64,000 nt of DNA from Pseudomonas sp. JUb42 (GTDB lineage: Bacteria > Pseudomonadota > Gammaproteobacteria > Pseudomonadales > Pseudomonadaceae): assembly GCF_024807945.1 (NCBI RefSeq), contig NZ_JANUFD010000006.1, positions 124,001 through 188,000 on the forward strand. Direction: 5' to 3'. Below are positions 17,303-25,473 of the stretch, in pieces (positions within the stretch are counted from its first letter, which is position 1; every line of letters starts with the position of its first letter). The notes below the pieces were generated by a model. That model saw only the letters and a program-made list of their open reading frames with translations. It was not told where the DNA came from and did not search any database. The translations under genes were made by a program, and so were the position numbers.

Positions 17303-17605
17303 CTATTGAAGCCGGCTGTTGGAGCGGCGCACGATCTTGATCGAGTGCTTGAGGTTGGGCTTGCGTGTCACGCTGATCGGTCGTTGCGTGACGGTATCGA
17401 TGGTGATGTTCCAGAACCCGGTGCTGGGCACCACGATTTTTGCCGGAAACTTGTCGAACGCTCCGCCGTGATAACTATGACGTCCGCCATTCTTGAAGCT
17501 GCGAAAGTTGGCGTCGTTCATGAGTCGAATATTGCAGGTGTTCGAGCACTCGATGACGACGATATCGTCTTCGTTCAGGTGCTCTCGCTGGTGAATGAAC
17601 TTCAT
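17303..17605 (-). CDS. DUF1883-type protein (100 aa)
   Basis: The sequence MKFIHQREHLNEDDIVVIECS, written here at its conserved start, then NIRLMNDANFRSFKNG and a Gly-rich RHSYHGGAFDKFP, matches my memory of the DUF1883 pattern, a small beta-sandwich-like domain of unknown function. The basic tail after residue 80 (KPNLKHSIKIVRR) is typical. It lies upstream of, and probably in an operon with, the DUF1543 gene; 84 bases separate it from the glucose dehydrogenase gene on the same strand. Confidence 0.7.
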   Translation of the reverse strand: MKFIHQREHLNEDDIVVIECSNTCNIRLMNDANFRSFKNGGRHSYHGGAFDKFPAKIVVPSTGFWNITIDTVTQRPISVTRKPNLKHSIKIVRRSNSRLQ

Positions 17606-17689
17606 GGAGGTCTCGGCTTATATATCGCTGACGGGCAAGGATATCACGACGATTTCACGCCCTGCGGCATAGGCCTGATTCCATGACAC

Positions 17690-20038
17690 TTACTCCAGAC
17701 GAAACGCCATCACACTGTCCCCCAGCGTCACCCCCATGGCGCCGTGACCACCGGCAGCAATCACCACATACTGCTTGCCGTCCCGGCCTATATACGTGGA
17801 AGGCGTGGCCTGCCCGCCTGCAGGCAATTCAGTCTGCCAAAGCAGCTCGCCCGTATTGACGTTGTAGGCGCGAAAAAAGTTATCGGCGGTCGAACCGTGG
17901 AAAACCACCCCGCCTGCTGTAATCAACGGCCCGCCGTGGGCCACCATGCCTACTGGTAGAGCAATGGGAAAACCGCCCGGCAGAAAACTGGTCTTCAGGT
18001 TTTTGGTGGTGCCGATACGGCGCAGCCACTGGGTCTTTCCGCTGTTCAGGTCAACGCCGACCATGGTACCCCAGGGCGGCGCGATGCAGGGGATATCCAG
18101 TGCGGAGACGAACTGCTTGATCCGGATTGCGTAGTCGCCCTCGAAGTTTTCGTTCCAGTACGGTTTGCCTTCTTCGGTAAACAAGCGCTGCTCGGCATTG
18201 GCAGCGCTACGTTTGAACAAGGTGTAACGGTAGGCCAGGCGTACCGGAGCGGCGATCAGCAACTGCCGTTGCGGGTCAACCGCCACAGATCCCCAGTTGA
18301 ATACGCCGATATTGCCCGGAAATACCAGGGTTCCCGACTCGGTGCCGGGCGTCCACGGATTGCCGTCATAGCGCAACTTGCGGTAGCTGATGCGGCAGGA
18401 CATCTGATCGAAAGGCGTCAGCCCCCACATGGCTTTTTCGCTGAGCGGTTCTGGGATGAAGTTGAGCCGGGATACCGGTTGACTGCTGGCAAAATGTTCA
18501 CCGGCCACGCCGCCCTGGGTCGAAACCTTGACCTGGTCCACCGGAATAATCGGTTTACCGGTTAGTCGGTTGAGCACGAAAATATTGCCGGTCTTGGTCG
18601 GCAATACCACCGCCGGTTGCTTGCGGCCCTCCTCGCCCAGATCGATCAGCGACGGCTGCGCGGGATTATCGCGATCCCACAGGTCGTTGTATGAGGTCTG
18701 GAATTTCCACTTGAAAGCACCGGTTTGCAGATCCAGGGCGACCAATGTGTCGCGGAACTTCTCGGTGTTACTGTCAGGGTCACGGTTGCGCCCCAGCTCA
18801 TCCGGCGAGGCGTTGCCAAAAGGTATGTAGACCAGACTATTGCCCATGTCGGCGCTGAGGGTGCCCCAGGCTACGGGCGTGTCCTGGGCGTAGTCCTGAT
18901 CAGCAACAATGGGTTGAGTGTTCTGCGGTTGGGCCGGATCGAAGTTCCACACCAACCTGCCGCTGAGCACGTCGTAGGCCCTGATCACCCCGGACGGGTT
19001 GCCCGCGTTGTAACCGTTGTCCATCACCGACCCGCCGACAATGATCAGCTTGCCTGCTACCAGGGGGGCGGCCGTCTGCATCAGGGCATGGGGACGGATC
19101 TTGCCCATATTGGCGCTCAGGTCGAGGATCCCGTTCTCTGCGAAATCTTCGCAGGGCTTGCCGGTGTCGGCGTCCAGCTCAATTAGTTTGGCGTCTGCGG
19201 TAGCAGTAATGATCCTTTTCGCACACTGCGCCGTTGCAGCCTGGCTGTCAGGTGCCGCGTAGTAGCTGACGCCCCGGCAGGTCTGGTGCTGCTGAAGATA
19301 GGAGCGAATTTTCTGCGGCGTGTACTTCCAGTTCAGGTGACCGGTCTGTGGGTCGAGGGCGTGCACTTCGTTATGCGCGGTGCAGAGGTAGAGCTGGTTA
19401 TTGACCTTCAGCGGCGTCGCTTCAAAGGTATATTCGCCGGCATCCTTGTCCGGATCGCGCAGATCGCCGGTGTGATATTCCCAGGCGAGCTTGAGGTTTT
19501 TCACGTTGCCCAGGGCAATCTGATCGAGTCTGGAGAAGCGTTGGCCGTCGTTACTGCCGCCGTAAGCGGCCCAATCGTCCCCTGCTCCACCGGCCACCCC
19601 GGCAGACGGCGGATTGCTGATTGTGCCCAGCTGCGGATAGGGGTCGTAGAACAGCAGGCCAGCCACCAACGCCATCATCAGCAACACGGTGCCGCCGAGA
19701 AACGGATGAAAGCCCCGTCCGTTTACCGTCAGCCGACGTACCACCGGCGGCAACGCCAGCCACAATCCCAGCAGGGCGAACACATCACCGCGCGGGATCC
19801 ACTGCCACTTATCGAAGCCGACCTCGCCAACGATCCACGCCAGAATCGCCCACATCAACAGGGCGTAAAACGTCAGCGCTGCCCTCTTCCTGAGGAACAA
19901 CAACGCCGCGGTCATCAGCACGCCTGTACCGATCAGGGCATAGGCTGGAGTGCCGCCAACGGCCAGCAGTCCGCAGCCCATATACATAACAGCAACAGCC
20001 AATATCGCCATGACGATACTTGTGAACTTCAACACCAT
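17690..20038 (-). CDS. gcd: Membrane PQQ-dependent dehydrogenase, glucose dehydrogenase type (782 aa)
   Basis: This protein oxidises glucose to gluconolactone in the periplasm and passes electrons to ubiquinone. Five N-terminal membrane helices (about 1-140) anchor an eight-bladed PQQ propeller. Visible landmarks are DDWAAYGGSNDGQRFS (first blade), VAWGTLSADMG, the NDLWDRDNPAQPSLIDL strand, PTKTGNIFVLNRLTGKP, LVFPGNIGVFNWGSVAVDP and the C-terminal AGGQATPSTYIGRDGKQYV followed by AAGGHGAMG. Order and spacing fit E. coli Gcd closely. The same family includes quinate/shikimate dehydrogenase QuiA, which I cannot exclude; a shikimate-dehydrogenase-like gene occurs far away at 53332 but not in this operon. 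Confidence 0.85.
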   Translation of the reverse strand: MVLKFTSIVMAILAVAVMYMGCGLLAVGGTPAYALIGTGVLMTAALLFLRKRAALTFYALLMWAILAWIVGEVGFDKWQWIPRGDVFALLGLWLALPPVVRRLTVNGRGFHPFLGGTVLLMMALVAGLLFYDPYPQLGTISNPPSAGVAGGAGDDWAAYGGSNDGQRFSRLDQIALGNVKNLKLAWEYHTGDLRDPDKDAGEYTFEATPLKVNNQLYLCTAHNEVHALDPQTGHLNWKYTPQKIRSYLQQHQTCRGVSYYAAPDSQAATAQCAKRIITATADAKLIELDADTGKPCEDFAENGILDLSANMGKIRPHALMQTAAPLVAGKLIIVGGSVMDNGYNAGNPSGVIRAYDVLSGRLVWNFDPAQPQNTQPIVADQDYAQDTPVAWGTLSADMGNSLVYIPFGNASPDELGRNRDPDSNTEKFRDTLVALDLQTGAFKWKFQTSYNDLWDRDNPAQPSLIDLGEEGRKQPAVVLPTKTGNIFVLNRLTGKPIIPVDQVKVSTQGGVAGEHFASSQPVSRLNFIPEPLSEKAMWGLTPFDQMSCRISYRKLRYDGNPWTPGTESGTLVFPGNIGVFNWGSVAVDPQRQLLIAAPVRLAYRYTLFKRSAANAEQRLFTEEGKPYWNENFEGDYAIRIKQFVSALDIPCIAPPWGTMVGVDLNSGKTQWLRRIGTTKNLKTSFLPGGFPIALPVGMVAHGGPLITAGGVVFHGSTADNFFRAYNVNTGELLWQTELPAGGQATPSTYIGRDGKQYVVIAAGGHGAMGVTLGDSVMAFRLE

Positions 20039-20159
20039 GAAGCGCCCGCCCTATTGGAAAACTCCTACGCTGATGGCTCTGACCTCCGAGGACTCAGGGC
20101 GTTGCAATGGCGCAAGGCGAGTAGAATCGCCGCCACATACTTCCAGACCAGGAAAACCC

Positions 20160-20396
20160 ATGGAAAACACAACGGCAATCAAGATCACCATTGAAGAATG
20201 GGACGGTGACGGTGCGATCCGCATACCGGATCAGGCGCTACAGGAGTTGGGGGTCGACGTCGGCGATTCGTTGTTCCTCATTGAGGAATACGTGGGCACG
20301 CAGCGCTGCCTGGTTCTGTCAAAGACTCCGAGGGTGCCTGATCGCATCGATGAACTGGTGTCTGCCTTCGACGAAAAAGGTAATCCTCAAACCTGA
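20160..20396 (+). CDS. AbrB/MazE-fold protein (78 aa)
   Basis: The protein begins MENTTAIKITIEEWDGDG, then IRIPDQALQELGVDVGDSL, the swapped-hairpin AbrB/MazE/SpoVT pattern with the ExGxxxIPxxxxxxLG-like core. Such proteins are dimeric DNA-binding transition regulators or antitoxins. The start chosen is the ATG at 20160; a longer frame exists upstream but lacks this fold. No toxin gene lies next to it: the left neighbour is gcd (divergent) and the right neighbour is an ArsR gene that overlaps its 3' end by ten bases in convergent orientation. It is therefore an orphan antitoxin-like protein or a small regulator. Confidence 0.75.
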   Translation: MENTTAIKITIEEWDGDGAIRIPDQALQELGVDVGDSLFLIEEYVGTQRCLVLSKTPRVPDRIDELVSAFDEKGNPQT

Positions 20397-20686
20397 GACA
20401 GGATGCACTCGAGCAATCCCGGAAAACGCTCATTGAGCTCTTCGGTTCGCAACGAGTTCATGTGTGTGGTCCCGACATTGCGGGCCTGCACCAGCCCCGC
20501 TTCGCGCAAGACCCGGAAGTGGTGGGAAACACTGGACTTGGGGCGACCGCCATCCAGTTCGCCGCAGGATGCCTCGACGACGCGCGACAGACAACGGACG
20601 ATGTCCAGGCGCACAGGGTCGCTCAGGGCGTAAAGCACACGCTCGAGGACGAAGTCGGATGGGGGTGGATGTTTGAAGGCTCGCAT
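20387..20686 (-). CDS. ArsR-family transcription repressor (99 aa)
   Basis: This is a compact winged-helix dimer. The recognition region is GRPKSSVSHHFRVLREAGLV, preceded by ALSDPVRLDIVRCLS. There is no ELCVCDL-type metal site; single cysteines at about 31 and 41 (RCLS, SCGEL) might sense redox or electrophiles. It diverges from the xenA gene across 89 bases that contain a perfect inverted repeat (20726-20743), so it very likely represses xenA and itself. This resembles other thiol- or electrophile-responsive ArsR regulators next to old yellow enzymes. Confidence 0.88.
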   Translation of the reverse strand: MRAFKHPPPSDFVLERVLYALSDPVRLDIVRCLSRVVEASCGELDGGRPKSSVSHHFRVLREAGLVQARNVGTTHMNSLRTEELNERFPGLLECILSQV

Positions 20687-20725
20687 GGGGTCAGATAATA
20701 ACGGGGGGCTTCAATTTACGCCATA

Positions 20726-20743
20726 GTTCGAATACTATCGAAC
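20726..20743. promoter_or_regulatory. Probable ArsR operator between arsR-like and xenA
   Basis: GTTCGA (20726-20731) and TCGAAC (20738-20743) form a perfect inverted repeat with a six-base spacer inside the 89-base divergent promoter region, 32 bases before the xenA ATG. The size and spacing suit an ArsR dimer. Confidence 0.6.
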
Positions 20744-20775
20744 AAACGAATTACCATCCCCTCAGGAATCTACCC

Positions 20776-21867
20776 ATGTCAGCACTGTTCGAGCCGTTCA
20801 CCCTCAAGGACGTCACCCTGCGCAATCGCATCGCGATTCCACCCATGTGTCAGTACATGGCCGACAACGGCATCATCAACGATTGGCACCATGTGCATCT
20901 GGCCAGTATGGCCCGGGGCGGCGCAGGGCTGGTGGTGGTTGAGGCAACCGCCGTGGCACCTGAAGGCCGTATCACCCCTGGCTGCGCCGGCATCTGGAGC
21001 GATGCCCATGCCCAGGCGTTTATCCCGGCGGTGCAGGCGATCAAGGCGGCCGGTGCCGTGCCGGGCATTCAGATCGCCCACGCCGGGCGTAAGGCCAGCT
21101 CCAATCGGCCCTGGGAAGGTGACGATCATATCGCCGAGTCCGACGCCAATGGCTGGCAGACCATCGGCGCTTCCCCTATCGCCTTCGGTGCTCACCTGCC
21201 AAAAGTGCCTCGGGAAATGACCCTGGACGACATCGCCCGGGTCCGCCAGGACTTCGTCGATGCCGCGCGTCGTGCCCGTGAAGCCGGTTTTGAATGGATC
21301 GAACTACACTTCGCCCATGGTTACCTGGCCCAGAGTTTCTTCTCCGAGCACTCCAACCAGCGTACCGATGCCTACGGCGGCAGCTTCGACAACCGCAGCC
21401 GTTTCCTCCTCGAAACCCTGGCCGCTGTACGTGAAGTGTGGCCGGAAAACCTGCCGCTTACCGCACGTTTCGGCGTTCTTGAGTATGACGGTCGTGACGA
21501 GCAGACCCTGACCGAGTCGATTGAACTGGCGCGGCGCTTCAAGGCCGGTGGTCTCGACCTGCTCAGCGTCAGTGTCGGTTTCACCATCCCGGAAACCAAC
21601 ATCCCGTGGGGCCCCGCGTTCATGGGCCCGATCGCTGAGCGTGTGCGCCGTGAAGCCGGCCTGCCGGTGACCTCCGCCTGGGGCTTTGGTACTCCGCAAC
21701 TGGCCCATGAAGCCATTGCCAATGGTCAGCTGGATCTGGTTTCCGTGGGTCGCGCCCATCTGGCCGATCCGCACTGGGCATACTTTGCCGCCAAGGAACT
21801 GGGTGTCGACAAGGCTTCCTGGACCCTTCCCGCGCCTTACGCGCACTGGCTCGAACGCTACCGCTGA
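20776..21867 (+). CDS. xenA: XenA-type old yellow enzyme, NAD(P)H:flavin oxidoreductase (363 aa)
   Basis: This is an FMN ene-reductase that reduces activated C=C bonds and nitro compounds with NAD(P)H. The TIM barrel starts MSALFEPFTLKDVTLRNRI. The flavin-modulating Cys25 lies in PPMCQYM, a feature of the XenA/YqjM class. The substrate-binding histidine pair and tyrosine occur in ELHFAHGYLAQSFFS, and the FMN phosphate region in VSVGRAHLADP. The length of 363 residues equals that of P. putida XenA. It is likely controlled by the divergent ArsR. An MFS pump gene follows on the same strand, which suggests a joint detoxification role. Confidence 0.93.
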   Translation: MSALFEPFTLKDVTLRNRIAIPPMCQYMADNGIINDWHHVHLASMARGGAGLVVVEATAVAPEGRITPGCAGIWSDAHAQAFIPAVQAIKAAGAVPGIQIAHAGRKASSNRPWEGDDHIAESDANGWQTIGASPIAFGAHLPKVPREMTLDDIARVRQDFVDAARRAREAGFEWIELHFAHGYLAQSFFSEHSNQRTDAYGGSFDNRSRFLLETLAAVREVWPENLPLTARFGVLEYDGRDEQTLTESIELARRFKAGGLDLLSVSVGFTIPETNIPWGPAFMGPIAERVRREAGLPVTSAWGFGTPQLAHEAIANGQLDLVSVGRAHLADPHWAYFAAKELGVDKASWTLPAPYAHWLERYR

Positions 21868-21878
21868 GTGGTTCGCCG

Positions 21879-21901
21879 GATGCCGCCGCCAGGGCGGCAT
21901 C
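21879..21901 (+). terminator. Stem-loop after xenA, terminator-like without T run
   Basis: GATGCCGCC (21879-21887) pairs perfectly with GGCGGCATC (21893-21901) eleven bases past the xenA stop. No U tract follows, so it may stabilise the 3' end or attenuate read-through into the MFS gene rather than terminate fully. Confidence 0.45.
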
Positions 21902-22023
21902 TTCGGCCCAAGCCGCTTCAATGAGGGACCCGCGCCGGGAACTCTCCCGCAAAAGGCTGTTCTAGACGCCTTCACCGTCGATTGTTAGGATCGGCGGTTT
22001 TCCCATATTCAATGGAGCAAGCC

Positions 22024-23211
22024 ATGTCCATCCAGCAAACACACGGGCATGTCCTGCCCGCGCGTGCCGCCGCCAAAATGGAAGCGGCCATGGCCGTGGG
22101 CAGCTTCGCCATCGGTACCGGCGAATTCGCCATCATGGGCCTGATGCCCGACATCGCCAGCAACCTGCACCTGAGCGAACCCCAGGTCGGCCATGCCATC
22201 AGTGCCTACGCCCTTGGGGTGATGGTTGGTGCGCCGCTGCTGGCCATTCTCGGCGCCAGGTTGCTGCGTAAACACATGCTCCTGTTGCTGATGCTGCTCT
22301 ACGCCTTGGGCAACCTAGCCACGGCTTTTACCCCGACTTTTGGCAGCCTGATTGCCTTTCGTTTTATCAGCGGCCTGCCCCATGGGGCCTATTTCGGCAT
22401 CGCTGCGGTGGTCGCCTCAAGCATGGTGCCGACCGACCAGCGTGCCGGTGCCGTGGCGCGAGTGATGATGGGCCTGACCCTGGCGATGCTGCTAGGCAAC
22501 CCTGTCGCGACGTTCCTCGGCCAGTTTTTCGGCTGGCGCTCGGCATTCCTGCTGGTGGGGCTGATTGCCGTCTGCACCATCGCCCTGGTCTGGCGTTTCG
22601 TGCCCGATCGTCATGATGAACCGCGCAGCGACCCACGCAAGGAGCTGCGCGCCTTTACCAAGCCTCAGGTGTGGATGGCCCTGTCCATCGGTGCCATCGG
22701 CTTTGCCGGGATGTTCTGTGTCTTCAGTTACCTGGCCCCGACCATGCTCGACGTGACCCGCGTCAGCCCGCAGATGATCCCTTTTGGCCTGGCAGCTTTC
22801 GGCATCGGTGGCATCACCGGCAATATCATCGGTGGCAAGCTATTCGACCGCATGCAGTTCCGCGCGGTGGGCCTGATTCTGGTGTGGTCGACAGCGGTGC
22901 TGCTGTTCTTCACCTTCGCTGCCGGTGCATTGTGGAGCGTGATGCTCGCCATCGGTCTGGTCGGAACCATGGTCGCCCTGGCAGCCCCCTTGCAGATCCG
23001 CCTGATGGATATCGCCCACGAAGCGCCAAGCCTGGCGGCGGCGTCCAATCATGCGGCGTTCAACCTGGCCAATGCCCTGGGTCCCTGGTTCGGCGGGATG
23101 GCGATCACTGCCGGACTGGGCTGGACCAGTACCGGTTATATCGGTGCGGCGACGGCACTGGTCGGGCTAGGGCTTTATCTGCTGGCGCGACGGATGAAGG
23201 GTGGGGATTGA
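22024..23211 (+). CDS. MFS drug-efflux-type transporter, DHA1 family (395 aa)
   Basis: This is a twelve-helix inner-membrane antiporter. The N-terminal region (AVGSFAIGTGEFAIMGLMPDIA) is characteristic of the AraJ/YdhP-like DHA1 branch: helix 1 ends in GEFAIMGLMPD. A motif-A-like loop (ILGARLLRKHML) lies between helices 2 and 3. The start was set at 22024 because GGAG lies eight bases before; an upstream in-frame ATG has no such site. It is downstream of xenA on the same strand. Substrate unknown, perhaps the electrophile handled by XenA. Its stop is 12 bases from the convergent sigma factor gene. Confidence 0.9.
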   Translation: MSIQQTHGHVLPARAAAKMEAAMAVGSFAIGTGEFAIMGLMPDIASNLHLSEPQVGHAISAYALGVMVGAPLLAILGARLLRKHMLLLLMLLYALGNLATAFTPTFGSLIAFRFISGLPHGAYFGIAAVVASSMVPTDQRAGAVARVMMGLTLAMLLGNPVATFLGQFFGWRSAFLLVGLIAVCTIALVWRFVPDRHDEPRSDPRKELRAFTKPQVWMALSIGAIGFAGMFCVFSYLAPTMLDVTRVSPQMIPFGLAAFGIGGITGNIIGGKLFDRMQFRAVGLILVWSTAVLLFFTFAAGALWSVMLAIGLVGTMVALAAPLQIRLMDIAHEAPSLAAASNHAAFNLANALGPWFGGMAITAGLGWTSTGYIGAATALVGLGLYLLARRMKGGD

Positions 23212-23223
23212 GGCATTCGTACC

Positions 23224-23736
23224 TCATAAGTCGACACCCCGGCAGACACAGCGCTGGATGGCCTGGACCATGTAAACGCTGACCGAGCGTTGGGAGATAC
23301 CCAACTCTTCAGCGATCTGCGGATAAGTCAGGCCATTGACCCGGGACAGCAAAAAGGTGGCCTTGACCTTGGCGGGCAGCCCATCGAGGAGTCTTTCAAT
23401 CGCGGCCAGGGTCTGGAGCATCTGGGCCAGATCCTGAGGCGACGTCACCTCGGCGTCTTCTTCGTGTTGTAAAGCCTGCAGATAAGCCCGTTCCAGGTCC
23501 CGGCGGCGCCACAGTTCATAGATAAGGCGCCGGGAGATGGTCGTAAGCAAAGCCCGGGGCTGATGGATCGGCAGTATTTCAGGGCGCGAAAGCAACTGGA
23601 TGAAAGCATCGGCAGCCACGTCTTCGGCGCTGATACCTTCGTGCAGAGAGTGGCGCAAGCGGTTGCACAGCCAGTTGTAATGACTGTTGAACAAACCGCC
23701 CACGTATTCAGTGTGAGTTGCATAGGTGCCGGACAT
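23224..23736 (-). CDS. FecI-like ECF sigma factor, no FecR or receptor nearby (170 aa)
   Basis: This is a group IV sigma-70 with region 2 (HYNWLCNRLRHSLHEGISAEDVAADAFI across two helices, then PRALLTTISRRLI) and region 4 (LPAKVKATFLLSRVNGLTY, then IAEELGISQRSV). The pattern matches the iron-starvation FecI class, whose members are normally followed by fecR and a TonB receptor gene. Neither is present here: the left neighbour is convergent (MFS) and the right neighbour is a gamma-glutamyltransferase gene ending 130 bases away. A partner elsewhere or an orphan role is likely. Confidence 0.9.
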   Translation of the reverse strand: MSGTYATHTEYVGGLFNSHYNWLCNRLRHSLHEGISAEDVAADAFIQLLSRPEILPIHQPRALLTTISRRLIYELWRRRDLERAYLQALQHEEDAEVTSPQDLAQMLQTLAAIERLLDGLPAKVKATFLLSRVNGLTYPQIAEELGISQRSVSVYMVQAIQRCVCRGVDL

Positions 23737-23865
23737 GAAGGCTCCTGAAAATGGGGTGTGCTGTATGTCCGGTGTTCCGGTGGCGTGATGCTAGCAAGGA
23801 AGACTTATTCTTTATAATATTTAAAACGAATTTTTATATTCCTTAATTGAATTAATGTTTGCCTA

Positions 23866-25473
23866 TTACCACGCGGCCACGGCGCCATCACTGCGTGGGT
23901 CGCTACCCCCTTCCAGCAAGCCATCCGGGTGACGAACGATTGCTCCTGCATGGCCCATGCTTTCGTCGTAATCCTCAAGAATTTGCAGATCATGGCCGCG
24001 TGCTTTCAGGCTATCGACGCAGTCGGGTGAGAAGCGCGCCTCCAGTTTGAGGTTGTCGCTGCTGTTGCCCCAGGTCCGCCCCAGCAGCCAGCGCGGTGCG
24101 TCGATGGCGGCCTGGGGGTTCATGCCGAAGGTCACGATGCGGCTGAACACCGCACTTTGCGACTGCGGTTGCCCGTCGCCACCCATATTGCCGTAGACCA
24201 GCGTGCGCCCATCGTCGAGCCGGGCCATGGCCGGGTTGAGGGTATGAAAGGGTTTGCGTCCCGGCGTCAGCGGGTTGCGTGCGGTCGGGTCGAGGGAAAA
24301 GCTGCAACCCCGGTTCTGCCAGTTCAGGCCGCTGGTTGGCAGCACGATACCGCTGCCAAACTCATGGTAGAGGCTCTGAATGAAACTGACCGACACGCCC
24401 TCGCCGTCCACCACTCCCATCCATACCGTATCGGCAGGACCGACGCCCTGGCCCCAGGGCGCGGCCTGATCGGCATCGAACGCGCTGGCCATGGCATCAA
24501 GGCGTTCCGGGGTCAGGAAGCTCTGAGCCTCATGCTCCATATAAGCCGGATCAGTGATGTGGCGATCGCGAATGGCAAACGCCCGCTTGGTCGCCTCAAC
24601 GCAGGCATGTACGAACGGCGCGCCCAGTGCGTCCATGTCCGGCGTCAGCAAGCGATCCAGTTGGCCGAGGATCAGCAACGACACCAGGCCCTGGGTCGGC
24701 GGTGGAAAGTTGTAGACCTGCCCTCGTGAATGCTTGAGGACCAAGGGTTCGCGCCAGTCGGCACGGTGGCGTTGCAGGTCTTCCAGGCGCAGGGGGCTGC
24801 CCGCCGCTTCCAGCTCCTGGGCGATGCTGTGCGCCAGGTCGCCACGGTAAAAGTCGCTTAGCCCAGCACTGGCCAGGCGCTCAAGGGTGTCGGCCAGGCG
24901 CGGGTGCTTGAAGCGTTGCCCGGTCAGCGGCGCTTGCCCATTGAGCAGGAACGTCGAGGCGAAACCGTTGACTGAGGTCAGCTCCGCCTGTTTGTCGAGG
25001 GTGCAGCGACTCTGGCTGGCGGTGACTGGAATACCGTCCCGAGCGTAGCCAATCGCATCCTCAAGCAGGCGCGGCAGTGGCAAGCGCCCGCCCAGGCACT
25101 CACTTTGCCAGTCAAATGCAGCCTGCCAGCCCGAGACGGTGCCAGCCACCGTATTGGCCGCCAGCCCGCCGCGAAAGGGAATGCTCTGCAAGCCGCGCTC
25201 GCGATAACCTTCCAGCGAGGCCCCCGCTGCCGCTGCGCCGCAGGCATCCAGGGCCATGGGCTTTTCCCCCGGTTTGGCGATGAGCCAGAAACCATCACCG
25301 CCCAGGCTATTCATGTGGGGATAGACCACTGCGATAGTCGCCGCAGCGGCAATCATCGCTTCCACAGCGTTACCGCCTTCGCGCATGACGGCCAGGGCGC
25401 TTTGCGCCGCCAGGGAATGTGGCGCGACGGCCATGGCTCGTGTGCCTCGGGCTGGATTGAGAGTATGCGGCAT
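23866..25473 (-). CDS. Gamma-glutamyltransferase-family Ntn hydrolase (535 aa)
   Basis: GGT enzymes self-cleave and hydrolyse or transfer gamma-glutamyl groups. The N-terminal half starts with AMAVAPHSLAAQSALAVMREGGNAVEAM, written here as its well-known pattern in pieces: AxxHxLA, then GGNAVEA. The cleavage/catalytic segment is DTVWMGVVDGEGVSVSFIQS, with the Thr at the new N-terminus of the small subunit. FGSGIVLPTSG and NMGGDGQPQ follow as usual. There is no signal peptide, so it is cytoplasmic, unlike classical periplasmic Ggt. It overlaps the amidase stop by one base (TGATG) and is the last gene of a four-gene operon. Role: hydrolysis of an N-acyl or gamma-glutamyl intermediate; substrate inferred only. 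Confidence 0.87.
   Translation of the reverse strand: MPHTLNPARGTRAMAVAPHSLAAQSALAVMREGGNAVEAMIAAAATIAVVYPHMNSLGGDGFWLIAKPGEKPMALDACGAAAAGASLEGYRERGLQSIPFRGGLAANTVAGTVSGWQAAFDWQSECLGGRLPLPRLLEDAIGYARDGIPVTASQSRCTLDKQAELTSVNGFASTFLLNGQAPLTGQRFKHPRLADTLERLASAGLSDFYRGDLAHSIAQELEAAGSPLRLEDLQRHRADWREPLVLKHSRGQVYNFPPPTQGLVSLLILGQLDRLLTPDMDALGAPFVHACVEATKRAFAIRDRHITDPAYMEHEAQSFLTPERLDAMASAFDADQAAPWGQGVGPADTVWMGVVDGEGVSVSFIQSLYHEFGSGIVLPTSGLNWQNRGCSFSLDPTARNPLTPGRKPFHTLNPAMARLDDGRTLVYGNMGGDGQPQSQSAVFSRIVTFGMNPQAAIDAPRWLLGRTWGNSSDNLKLEARFSPDCVDSLKARGHDLQILEDYDESMGHAGAIVRHPDGLLEGGSDPRSDGAVAAW

Noticed and set aside
17690..20038. Quinate/shikimate dehydrogenase (QuiA)
   Set aside because: Same family and not strictly excluded, but blade motifs fit Gcd better and no quinate genes are adjacent.
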